This document shows positions 8,901 through 15,123 of a stretch of DNA of 32,407 nt, piece after piece. The notes beneath the pieces are model-generated. The model had not been told where the DNA came from. It saw only the letters and a program-made list of their open reading frames with translations, and made no database searches. The stretch is from Psittacicella gerlachiana (GTDB lineage: Bacteria; Pseudomonadota; Gammaproteobacteria; Enterobacterales; Psittacicellaceae). The translations under genes and the position numbers were made by a program. The DNA lies in NCBI RefSeq assembly GCF_003585965.1, contig NZ_NRJF01000018.1, positions 1-32,407 on the forward strand, read 5' to 3'. The stretch's first letter is position 1. The number at the start of each line of letters is the position of its first letter.

Positions 8901-9702
8901 CTTGTTTTTCCAAAGCTTGAGCATAGGCTTTGGTATAGCTAGCTAACTCTAGATTATAGTATTTAGTTTGGAGATCGTATAATTCTCCTTGGTTTTGAGT
9001 ATAAGTAGAGTAAAAGCTTTGTTGAGAAATATAGTAGTTATCATAAGCATTAAGAGCTGCAAGATAATCTAACTCCGCTTTTAAGGCGGTTATTTGACTT
9101 TCGCTTAAATTACTATTAGCTAAGGTAGTATTTATCTCTTGAATGCGATTATTATTTTGTATTACTTCTACATTGAGATTAGTATTTACTGGAGCGAGAG
9201 CTGCATCTTGAGTGGCAATTTCATTTAAGTTAGTGTTAATAACTTGAATTTGTGCTTGAATTTGCTCAGGAGTTAAAGTGTCTAAGCCTAAATTTTGTTC
9301 ATTATAATTGGCAATTTGTGTTTTTAATTGGCTAATTTGTTGACTTAGACTATTAGCAGTTGTTCTTAAGCTTTCGGTTTGTTGTACGAGATTTTGGTAG
9401 CTCTTTAAGGTAGCTAAGGTTTTATTTACAAAATTTAAGGCATTAGTTAAATTTGTAAGCTCAGTTTGGGTTGCTTGATCCGGATTACTTTGAGCTTTCA
9501 AAGTGGTAATTTGTGCTTCTAAAGTAGTAACATTCGCATTAAGGTTGCTAATTTGCTTACTTATTTGTAGAGTGTCTACTTGGGCATAAGCCGGAGTAAT
9601 AATTTTATCTAAGAGGGTTACCGTTGTTTGAGGCATACTTAGCAAAGTACCTGCTAAGCCTAATCCCAAACAAAGACGGCTAATTAAATTCAGTCTACTC
9701 AT
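5947..9702 (-). CDS. mscK: Large MscS-superfamily mechanosensitive channel (MscK/MscM type)
   Basis: This is a 1251-aa inner-membrane channel with a large periplasmic part. Residues 1-40 are a signal peptide with an A-Y-A|Q cleavage site. Residues ~41-470 are Gln/Asn-rich heptad sequence, predicted periplasmic coiled coil. A first membrane helix lies near ~495-515, then a series of helices up to ~1060. The MscS core follows: the pore helix and the G-L-G-F-G-L-Q-E-I-F segment, F-E-R-P-I-R-I-G-D (beta domain), I-R-I-R-A-T-T-I-T, I-P-N-K, and a C-terminal F-G-A-S-T-L / I-A-F-N-Q-L-D-V segment. Such channels release solutes upon osmotic downshock. E. coli MscK and MscM are about 1110 aa, so this copy is longer, mostly in the coiled coil. 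Whether it matches MscK (K+-dependent) or MscM cannot be decided here; the symbol stands for the family. It has its own promoter downstream of the secA terminator. Confidence 0.85.
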   Translation of the reverse strand: MSRLNLISRLCLGLGLAGTLLSMPQTTVTLLDKIITPAYAQVDTLQISKQISNLNANVTTLEAQITTLKAQSNPDQATQTELTNLTNALNFVNKTLATLKSYQNLVQQTESLRTTANSLSQQISQLKTQIANYNEQNLGLDTLTPEQIQAQIQVINTNLNEIATQDAALAPVNTNLNVEVIQNNNRIQEINTTLANSNLSESQITALKAELDYLAALNAYDNYYISQQSFYSTYTQNQGELYDLQTKYYNLELASYTKAYAQALEKQVDSQASKNQDSPLYLQQAKINRELVNQLEQLNEQQAQISFLIQQRNSELDIAQQVSNTIDTQISVLKGTLELNVLINQQKSFLPNIGEIESYTSKINNLQVQNFQLLALQQQIANPTNYISKLEQENKVTLSAQERANLQDLITQRSELVAQNLKLLNQVIVEATKVENIQNKLVQTINAIDDKLNQQDFFVRTTPPVNKDWIHNFWYGTLNQLDYIKQQFTITFGSIYFYIIGIISIILGFTIYGQSNRIIGQLEVLRNRVNNRKTDGFAVTPLAIGLTLLASIYKSFIWGGIVLIIFNSVFRDTSYVIDYFGYTFIFLMFLNFTLNLLRPGGVLNSHFSPLGSFYAKVDNKDQELLDESTHSIQPRIKFTPLQIFTSSQVAAISDKTFIEERLNFIADFERNEGYTTHEPKLYDPQVAYVTPVAEQVVGVSSTLVLDPTTRKEKVVEADKYIDLPDAPVKQQFVKAALFTNSLRTLLQITAIPIFIFVNIMYFNLHPTVTPSENIIGQTLYALAFLYTLIMLIKYTRNMNANYRKSHGYLDYKYKLGICILWLVPLVLLIMVLNGFLNTTTVILQHILYSYYGIVIIILVTRILQRELAVFNLFNARQAQPKVKLIADDYDDVQYATGNEPTNVFAKQREHAIAVFNARREAYFSNFIDYRRLSNLLSWTIGLIIFYLVWADLVSVINYLDQVTIWQVAGVQAGTVQNITLLNALKALISILVTYFIWKNLKTLLDIFVFAKIRFSDGLPYAIQTISAYFLFALGFSVAVGTLGLSWSKLQWLLSALLVGLGFGLQEIFTNFVAGFIILFERPIRIGDYITIGGTSGTIKSIRIRATTITDSDNKEIVIPNKTFVTGSFTNWTLTEARTRLVFNIGVAYGSDVDKVTETLLEAANSSPKVLAQFPPTCYFSDFGASTLNFVLRCHVSALGDRVPTTHDINRTIARLCEERGIDIAFNQLDVYIKNGSGVDVKIESENLMDKA

Positions 9703-9752
9703 AATAATATAAAGATTTGATTTGTCGTAAAATCAAGAAGAAAACGTGCTTT

Positions 9753-9761
9753 ATTATAACA
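9753..9761 (-). promoter_or_regulatory. Extended -10 promoter of the mechanosensitive channel gene
   Basis: On the minus strand TGTTATAAT (9761-9753) matches the extended -10 consensus, about 50 nt before the ATG. It is the same 9-mer as at the nuclease promoter. No good -35 is seen. Confidence 0.55.
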
Positions 9762-9787
9762 AAAAACAAGCAACTAGAGGTTATAAA

Positions 9788-9815
9788 TTGACCACTCTCA
9801 GTAGAGAGTGGTCAA
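9788..9815 (-). terminator. Intrinsic terminator of the secM-secA unit
   Basis: TTGACCACTCTC (9788-9799) and GAGAGTGGTCAA (9804-9815) form a perfect 12-bp stem with a 4-nt loop. On the minus strand a short T-rich tail (TTTATAA) follows. It lies between the secA stop and the channel promoter. Confidence 0.65.
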
Positions 9816-9899
9816 AGATTATAAGCTTTTATCGTAAGCTATATGTTTTTCTCATCAATTTTTGAGTTAAAAAATTTAGCTTAAAAATTTAGCTGCAAC

Positions 9900-12599
9900 T
9901 TACACTAAACCTGCAGGTGGTGGATTAAGGGGAGCAGTTTGTTGAGCACGGTTACCGTGACAGTGCTTAAATCTTAATCCTGAACCACAAGGACAAGGAT
10001 CATTACGTCCTACCCCCTCATACACATTTGCTTCTCCTGCATTAGGAGCTGCAATTGGAGTTGGTACAGGTTGTGGCTGTGGTTGAGCTGCTTGTTCTAC
10101 CTGAATTTTTGAAAGAATCGAGATAACATTATAATTTAAGTTATGCATTAAAGTCTCAAAAATCTCAAACGATTCGCGTTTGTATTCTTGTTTTGGATCT
10201 TTTTGAGCATAACCACGTAAGTGAATATGTTTACGTAAGTGTTCCATATCACTTAAGTGTTGACGCCAGAGGTCATCGATATTTTGCACAAATACCGTAC
10301 GCTCTACTGCAATACGTAATTCATCTCCCAGTTGAGTCATTTTCGCTTTATAAGCTTCAATTAATTTCTCTGCAATTTCACGGACAAAGTCTTGTTCTTG
10401 AAGAATTGCTGACTCTTCTAGACGTTGTTTTACTGAATAGTCTAGGTTAAAGTCATTTTTAATAATTGAATCTAAGCCCTCTAAATCCCATTGTTCATAT
10501 ACGGTATTAGGTGGCATAAAGCGAGAAATGAGATCTCCGATTACATCGTAAGTTTGGTTAATTAGTAACTCACTTAAATCATCTTTTTCGAGGATGTAAT
10601 CACGTTGTTGGTAGATTACCTTACGTTGTTCGTTAATTACATCATCATAACTAATTAAGTCTTTACGAATATCAAAGTTATGTGCTTCTACTTTACCTTG
10701 AGCATTAGCGATAAATCTAGACATAATTTTCATATCTAGGTAATCATCTTCATTGGTAAAGGCATTAGCTAGAGTTTTTAAGCGAGCTTCAGGGATAAAG
10801 ATACGTAATAAGTTATCTTCTAAAGATAAGTAGAAACGTGACGAGCCTGGATCTCCTTGACGTCCTGCACGCCCACGTAATTGGTTATCAATACGACGTG
10901 ATTCGTGACGTTCAGTACCAATAATTGCTAGACCTCCAGCATTACGTACTAGTTCGTTATCCTCTTCCCATTTTTTGTTTACAGCTACAATTTGTTCTTC
11001 AGTTGCTTCAGAACCTAATTCAGCAAGCATAGCTTTACGGTTGCCACCAAGGATAATATCGGTACCACGTCCAGCCATGTTCGTAGCAATAGTTACTGCT
11101 CCCGGTTTCCCCGCTTGAGCAATAATCTCTGCTTCACGCATGTGGAACTTAGCATTAAGTACTTGGTGAGTAATTCCCGCTTTAGTTAAGAATTGCGATA
11201 GAACTTCTGATTTCTCTACCGAAGCTGTACCTATAAGCACCGGTTGCCCACGAGCAATACGTTCTTTTACATCGTTTACTATAGCTTTAAATTTAGCCTT
11301 CTCAGTTTTAAAGAGAATATCAGGTAAATCGACACGAGCATTAGGACGATTTGGAGGTACAACAATAGTATCTAAGCTATAGATTTGATTAAACTCAAAA
11401 GCTTCGGTATCTGCCGTACCTGTCATCCCTGAAAGATTTTCATAAGTACGGAAGTAGTTTTGGTAAGTGATTGAAGCAATGGTAGTATTTTCAGCTTGAA
11501 TTGCTACGCCTTCTTTGGCTTCAATCGCTTGGTGTGTACCATCTCCCCAACGACGTCCTTCCATAGTACGTCCAGTATTAGGGTCAATAATCATAATTTG
11601 ATTATCTTGAACAATATAATCAACATTACGCTCAAATAAAGTATGAGCTCTTAAAGCTGCATTAAAGTAGTGCAGTAAAGATAAAGAACGAGTTGAATAT
11701 AAAGATTCTCCGTCTTGGAGTAAGCCTGCAACTGTAAGGATTTGTTCAACTTTTACTTGTCCTTGTTCAGTTAAGTGAACTTGACGATTTTTTAAGTCTA
11801 CAATGTAATCACCAGCTTGGCTCTCATCTTCAATTTCTTCTTTAGCTTGAGCTTTTAAGTGAGGAATTACTTTATTCATTGCCACACATAAATCGGTGGC
11901 ATCTGAAGCTTGCCCTGAAATAATTAATGGCGTACGTGCTTCATCGATAAGAATTGAATCAACCTCATCGATAATACAATAGTAGTGATCACGTTGTACT
12001 TTATCTTCTTTACGAGTTACAAGGTTGTCTCTTAGATAATCAAAACCTAATTCACTATTGGTTGCATAAGTAATATCGCAGTTATAAGCTTCACGTTTTT
12101 GTTCATTACTCATGCCTGAGAGGTTGATCCCTACTTTCATGCCAAGGAACTCAAATAGAGGCATGTTGTTTTTTGCGTCACGCTCGGCAAGATAGTCGTT
12201 TACTGTAACTACATGCACTCCACGTCCGCTGAGAGCGTGTAAATAAGAAGCCATGGTTGAAGTTAAAGTTTTCCCTTCCCCTGTTCTCATTTCTGCAATT
12301 GAACGTGAACATAAAACTAATGAACCTATTACTTGAACATCAAAAGGACGCATTCCGAGTACGCGTTTTGAAGCTTCACGTACTACAGCAAAGGCTTCAG
12401 GACGAATACTAATAAGAGATTCTCCTTTAGCTAAACGATCACGAAATTCTTGGGTTTTCGCTTTTAACTCTTCATCTGAAAGTTGCGCAATAGGTTCTTC
12501 GAGGTCATTGATTTTCTTTAGTTCACGACGCATACGAGCTAAGACACGGTCATTGCTCGAACCAAAGATTTTTGTAAAAAATGAAGTTAGTATACTCAT
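9900..12599 (-). CDS. secA: Preprotein translocase ATPase SecA
   Basis: SecA drives export of unfolded preproteins through SecYEG using ATP. The 899-aa protein matches the usual ~900 aa. The N-terminus ([18 protein letters not shown]) is collinear with other SecA proteins and fixes the start. Walker A is M-R-T-G-E-G-K-T (104-111). The DEAD-like Walker B is [11 protein letters not shown] (~212-222). The second helicase domain has T-N-M-A-G-R-G-T-D and the R-G-R-A-G-R-Q-G-D motif VI. The C-terminal zinc site C-P-C-x8-C-H (Cys869, Cys871, Cys880, His881) binds SecB and lipids in relatives. An unusual 18-residue tail follows the zinc site. The gene is preceded by a SecM-like leader gene. Its ATG has no Shine-Dalgarno within 25 nt; the only candidate, AAGGA at 12640-12636, is 36 nt upstream and sequestered by the leader's stop region (see the leader entries). 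Confidence 0.97.
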   Translation of the reverse strand: MSILTSFFTKIFGSSNDRVLARMRRELKKINDLEEPIAQLSDEELKAKTQEFRDRLAKGESLISIRPEAFAVVREASKRVLGMRPFDVQVIGSLVLCSRSIAEMRTGEGKTLTSTMASYLHALSGRGVHVVTVNDYLAERDAKNNMPLFEFLGMKVGINLSGMSNEQKREAYNCDITYATNSELGFDYLRDNLVTRKEDKVQRDHYYCIIDEVDSILIDEARTPLIISGQASDATDLCVAMNKVIPHLKAQAKEEIEDESQAGDYIVDLKNRQVHLTEQGQVKVEQILTVAGLLQDGESLYSTRSLSLLHYFNAALRAHTLFERNVDYIVQDNQIMIIDPNTGRTMEGRRWGDGTHQAIEAKEGVAIQAENTTIASITYQNYFRTYENLSGMTGTADTEAFEFNQIYSLDTIVVPPNRPNARVDLPDILFKTEKAKFKAIVNDVKERIARGQPVLIGTASVEKSEVLSQFLTKAGITHQVLNAKFHMREAEIIAQAGKPGAVTIATNMAGRGTDIILGGNRKAMLAELGSEATEEQIVAVNKKWEEDNELVRNAGGLAIIGTERHESRRIDNQLRGRAGRQGDPGSSRFYLSLEDNLLRIFIPEARLKTLANAFTNEDDYLDMKIMSRFIANAQGKVEAHNFDIRKDLISYDDVINEQRKVIYQQRDYILEKDDLSELLINQTYDVIGDLISRFMPPNTVYEQWDLEGLDSIIKNDFNLDYSVKQRLEESAILQEQDFVREIAEKLIEAYKAKMTQLGDELRIAVERTVFVQNIDDLWRQHLSDMEHLRKHIHLRGYAQKDPKQEYKRESFEIFETLMHNLNYNVISILSKIQVEQAAQPQPQPVPTPIAAPNAGEANVYEGVGRNDPCPCGSGLRFKHCHGNRAQQTAPLNPPPAGLV

Positions 12600-12629
12600 A
12601 AATTTATACGCATTTAGCCAAAGCTAAAT
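12596..12629 (-). promoter_or_regulatory. Hairpin and 5-codon mini-ORF joined to the secA start
   Basis: On the minus strand ATTTAGC-TTTG-GCTAAAT (12629-12612) is a perfect 7-bp hairpin between the AAGGA Shine-Dalgarno and secA. An ATG at 12613-12611 opens a frame M-R-I-N-L-stop whose TGA (12598-12596) overlaps the secA ATG as ATGA. No in-frame upstream start for secA exists before the TAG at 12626-12624. Re-initiation from the mini-ORF onto secA is possible but unproven. Confidence 0.4.
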
Positions 12630-12635
12630 TTTATT

Positions 12636-12725
12636 TCCTTAAATATATAAAAAAGACAACTCTTCTGGATGTTTAATCTCCAGAAATAAAAACATAACTA
12701 TAATGTTAAGGTCTTAATTTAAGGA
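12636..12725 (-). promoter_or_regulatory. SecM-type arrest-controlled RNA switch sequestering the secA Shine-Dalgarno
   Basis: On the minus strand the left arm TCCTTAAAT (12725-12717) consists of the last base of the Ala98 codon, the Pro99 codon CCT, the TAA stop and two more bases. It is a perfect 9-nt complement of ATTTAAGGA (12644-12636), the only Shine-Dalgarno-like sequence ahead of secA. Between the arms lies a nested hairpin, TTCTGGA/TCCAGAA (12685-12663, 7 bp, 9-nt loop). When the ribosome pauses on Pro99 it would occupy the whole left arm and release the Shine-Dalgarno, which is the E. coli secM-secA principle. The pairing is seen directly; the switching is inferred from the E. coli model. 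Confidence 0.7.
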
Positions 12726-13018
12726 GCGGCGCGAACTATACTGTAAGTTAAATAAGTTAACTCTCTACTTTCTTCTCTTTGTTGCTGAGGAAAGTAAAGA
12801 ATTACAGGTTTAACTTGTAAAGAATTTTTTAGAGTGCGTGCTTGAATAACCGGAGTTTTTAAACTAGTGTGTTTTTGCTTATTTAAAAGCATACTTACAT
12901 CATGTAAACGCTGTTGAGCCTGTACATGTTGGACGCTACTAAAAACTGCAGTTATTAAGATTAAACATGCCAGCAATGCACAACGATAGTTGCGGTGAAT
13001 AATTTTCTCTTGCTGCAT
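12719..13018 (-). CDS. secM: SecM-like secretion monitor / arrest peptide
   Basis: This 99-aa protein lies directly upstream of secA. Residues 1-34 form a Sec signal peptide: basic N-region, hydrophobic core ~13-27 and a V-Q-A|Q cleavage site. The mature part is only ~65 residues, polar, without a recognisable enzyme domain. It ends I-V-R-A-A-P-stop (94-99). E. coli SecM stalls the ribosome at ...G-I-R-A-G-P, with the Arg and the final Pro essential; here Arg96, Ala97 and Pro99 fall at the matching places, with Ala98 for Gly. The upstream Phe/Trp positions of the E. coli motif are not conserved; L-T-Y-L-T-Y precedes instead. E. coli SecM is 170 aa, so this is a short form. By the E. coli model, poor export prolongs the stall and raises SecA synthesis, while Sec pulling on the signal peptide relieves it. 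The ATG at 13018 has no Shine-Dalgarno; the start is chosen because it gives a complete signal peptide. Confidence 0.75.
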   Translation of the reverse strand: MQQEKIIHRNYRCALLACLILITAVFSSVQHVQAQQRLHDVSMLLNKQKHTSLKTPVIQARTLKNSLQVKPVILYFPQQQREESRELTYLTYSIVRAAP

Positions 13019-13057
13019 AGGTAAAATGATAAAAAATTGAGATTTTTTGACTTGTAT

Positions 13058-13086
13058 ATCTTACAAAATAATCGACATTTTAGCAA
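13058..13086 (-). promoter_or_regulatory. Promoter of the secM-secA operon
   Basis: On the minus strand TTGCTA (13086-13081) and TAAGAT (13063-13058) are 17 nt apart. The start codon of the leader gene is about 33 nt beyond the predicted start site. Upstream terminators isolate it from the MFS gene. Confidence 0.6.
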
Positions 13087-13095
13087 ATAAAATTT

Positions 13096-13129
13096 ATGCT
13101 CTTTGCCTGAAAAAGAACTCAGAGAGCAT
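13096..13129 (-). terminator. Second hairpin with T-rich tail after the MFS gene
   Basis: ATGCTCT (13096-13102) pairs with AGAGCAT (13123-13129), continued by an inner CTGA/TCAG stem after a 4-nt bulge. On the minus strand AAATTTTATTT follows. It probably backs up the terminator at 13165-13196. It sits just upstream of the secM -35, so a regulatory role is also possible. Confidence 0.45.
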
Positions 13130-13164
13130 TAATTAGTTAGACAACAAAAATGAAAAAAAATTTG

Positions 13165-13196
13165 ATAAAAGCACAAGGAAAGTCTTGTGCTTTTAT
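13165..13196 (-). terminator. Intrinsic terminator of the MFS exporter gene
   Basis: ATAAAAGCACAAG (13165-13177) and CTTGTGCTTTTAT (13184-13196) form a perfect 13-bp stem with a 6-nt loop. On the minus strand it is followed by TCAAATTTTTTTTC. It begins 8 nt after the stop codon. Confidence 0.85.
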
Positions 13197-13203
13197 TCGG
13201 TGT

Positions 13204-14895
13204 TTAGTGAGGAGAACCAAAACGAGCTTGCATTTGCTTTTTGTGAAGTTTAATGGCTTTAATGCGTAAAGCATGCATGCGAGCTCCTGGAGCTGGGTAG
13301 AGGTAATTAAAGAGTAGGGCAATAAAGAGACCAACAAAAATTACCGCTGCATCGAAAAAGAGGAAAGTTTTTCCCATGTATCTTGGTTCAAAACTAATAA
13401 TAAAGATTAAAATACTTGGAATAATGGTACGAATACTCAAAAATAGCGAAGAAGCTGTTCCTACCATATGACTATAGTCCATTAAATAAATCGAAACTAG
13501 GTTTGCATTTTGGAAACCAGTAAAAAGAGCATTTAAGGTTTGAGCAATTACCAAACCAATCGGACCTAAGAAGTAGAAAGCAACAAGAAAATTAGCTCCT
13601 GCACATACCGCTTGCAACAAGGTAGAGTAAACAAGAATTTTTTGGGGACTATGATATTTGACTAGACTTCCATTTAGTTTATTGGCAATAATAGTAAAAA
13701 TTACCGGAAAGATTGAATAGTAACCTATGTTTTGCGGAGAAATATGATAGTCATTAATCAAGAGGGCTGAACATAAAGCGGTCCAAGCAAAGAGTACTAC
13801 TGCCATTAATCCACCCAAACTTAAACAGAGTAAAGATTTAAAGTTTTTTAGAATGGTAAAGTAGTTTTTGGCAATAGCTACAGGATTAATGGGTTGTTTT
13901 CTTGTAGGATCAAGAGTTTCTGGAATTTTAGTTAAAAAGCAAAGAAGCCCAAATACACAAATTGCCGAAAGGATATTAAAAATCCATTTCCAACCTAAAG
14001 AAATGAGGACATAGCCTCCAAATAAAGGAGCAAAGGCTGGAGCGAGCAAGAAGAGAATCATGACCCAAGAGTTATAAATAATAAAGTTACGTGCTGAATA
14101 ACTATCTCGTAATACTGCGGTAGGTAGCAAGCCAAAGCAACTAAAAATTACTCCTTGAAAAAAGCGGGCAGTTTGTAATTGCTCATAGGTTTGAGTATTA
14201 ATAAAGATAAAATTAATGAGGACCGCAAGTAAAGTACAGGTAATAATCGATTTCTTACGTCCAAATCTATCGGTAAGAGGTCCCCATAGGAGTTGACCAC
14301 ATCCCAAGCCTAAAAAGTAAGTTGCCGACAGAGCTTGGATGTTTGCTAGAGAAACTTGATACTCGCTGGCAATTTCCATAATTGCGGGATTAAAAGAAGT
14401 GTTAGCCAGTCCAGGGGTAATCGAAACTATCGAAAGAAGAATTACCATAAAATAGGCAGAGGGTAACTTTTTCTGTAAAGATTTTTGATACGGAGTTACC
14501 ACATCATAACTTGAAGCTTGAGGAGTTTTGACTTGGCTTTTAAGTTGAGGATTTTGCGGTTGAGCTACATCCCGAGGTGTAACTGCTGAGTTAACCACTG
14601 GTTTGGTGTTTTTTTGGACAAAGTTATCTTCTTGTTCAGGATCATAACGATGATAATCCCAAAAAGCTTTGCGTCCGGTTGCTCGTCCTTGAAGTTCAGT
14701 TGTATGATATCTTTGGCTAGGAGAGGACTTTTCCTTTCCTACCTCAGAGGTAGATTGTTTTTGTTCAGGAGACAGAGAAGAGTTGTTAGCTTGAGTCGCT
14801 AAACGTTGACTAACGCTAGATGCTGAGACCACTTGGTATGATGATTTATTTTTTTGTGGTGGGATAGCGTTTTCGGCATAATTATTATCAGACAT
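13204..14895 (-). CDS. MFS multidrug exporter, Bcr/CflA family, with long N-terminal extension
   Basis: This 563-aa inner-membrane transporter has about 12 membrane helices from residue ~146 to ~540. The first helix (S-A-Y-F-M-V-I-L-L-S-I) is followed by helix 2 and the loop motif A, G-P-L-T-D-R-F-G-R-K-K-S (205-216). A motif-C-like P-A-F-A-P-L-F-G-G lies in helix 5, the mark of drug/H+ antiporters. Overall it looks like the Bcr/CflA drug-efflux group (usually ~400 aa). Substrate is unknown. The first ~145 residues are hydrophilic and rich in Ser/Gln/Lys/Pro, with no homology I recognise; they add a cytoplasmic domain absent from usual members. An internal start would remove it, but ATG at 14895 has an AGG about 6 nt upstream and the frame stays open and biased throughout. 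The gene is a single unit with a ~110-nt leader. Confidence 0.8.
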   Translation of the reverse strand: MSDNNYAENAIPPQKNKSSYQVVSASSVSQRLATQANNSSLSPEQKQSTSEVGKEKSSPSQRYHTTELQGRATGRKAFWDYHRYDPEQEDNFVQKNTKPVVNSAVTPRDVAQPQNPQLKSQVKTPQASSYDVVTPYQKSLQKKLPSAYFMVILLSIVSITPGLANTSFNPAIMEIASEYQVSLANIQALSATYFLGLGCGQLLWGPLTDRFGRKKSIITCTLLAVLINFIFINTQTYEQLQTARFFQGVIFSCFGLLPTAVLRDSYSARNFIIYNSWVMILFLLAPAFAPLFGGYVLISLGWKWIFNILSAICVFGLLCFLTKIPETLDPTRKQPINPVAIAKNYFTILKNFKSLLCLSLGGLMAVVLFAWTALCSALLINDYHISPQNIGYYSIFPVIFTIIANKLNGSLVKYHSPQKILVYSTLLQAVCAGANFLVAFYFLGPIGLVIAQTLNALFTGFQNANLVSIYLMDYSHMVGTASSLFLSIRTIIPSILIFIISFEPRYMGKTFLFFDAAVIFVGLFIALLFNYLYPAPGARMHALRIKAIKLHKKQMQARFGSPH

Positions 14896-14944
14896 AAACC
14901 TATTTCAGCGTAAAGTTATTTTCCGAGAATGTGAGGTTTACGGA

Positions 14945-14962
14945 CAGCTGACAAGGCAGCTG
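14945..14962 (-). promoter_or_regulatory. CAGCTG repeat hairpin in the MFS gene leader
   Basis: CAGCTG occurs at 14945-14950 and 14957-14962 with a 6-nt gap. Being self-complementary, the two copies can pair as a 6-bp hairpin in the leader RNA, or be a paired protein site. It lies in the ~110-nt 5' leader between the predicted promoter and the MFS start codon. There is no T-tail. Confidence 0.35.
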
Positions 14963-15011
14963 AGAGTAAGCCAGGAAGGATAAAAGAGTCATTTTTTTGT
15001 AACTAGTTCAT

Positions 15012-15017
15012 ATTATA
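15012..15017 (-). promoter_or_regulatory. -10 element of the MFS exporter promoter
   Basis: A perfect TATAAT on the minus strand (15017-15012). No convincing -35 is found 16-18 nt upstream; a weak TGAGCA is 16 nt away. Confidence 0.4.
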
Positions 15018-15060
15018 CTGCAAAAGCAATATTTGCTCAGCTTTATTCTGCTTTGCCTTG

Positions 15061-15066
15061 TATAAT
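15061..15066 (+). promoter_or_regulatory. -10 element for the giant DciA-like gene
   Basis: A perfect TATAAT lies 57 nt upstream of the ATG at 15124. The -35 is weak. The two divergent -10 boxes (15012-15017 minus, 15061-15066 plus) are about 45 bp apart, so the promoters overlap back-to-back. Confidence 0.45.
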
Positions 15067-15123
15067 AGAGAGATAAGAATAAAAAACGATCATTGGTAAA
15101 TAATTAAATTAATTGCTTAACTT

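Noticed and set aside
12663-12685. Hairpin TTCTGGA/TCCAGAA between secM-like gene and secA as an intrinsic terminator
   Set aside because: The T-run on the minus strand begins about 8 nt after the stem and the stem is only 7 bp; termination here would cut off secA. It is better read as the inner hairpin of the leader switch.
13137-13337. 66-aa minus-strand frame at the end of the MFS gene
   Set aside because: It overlaps the MFS 3' end and runs through its terminator; no start signal or protein pattern.
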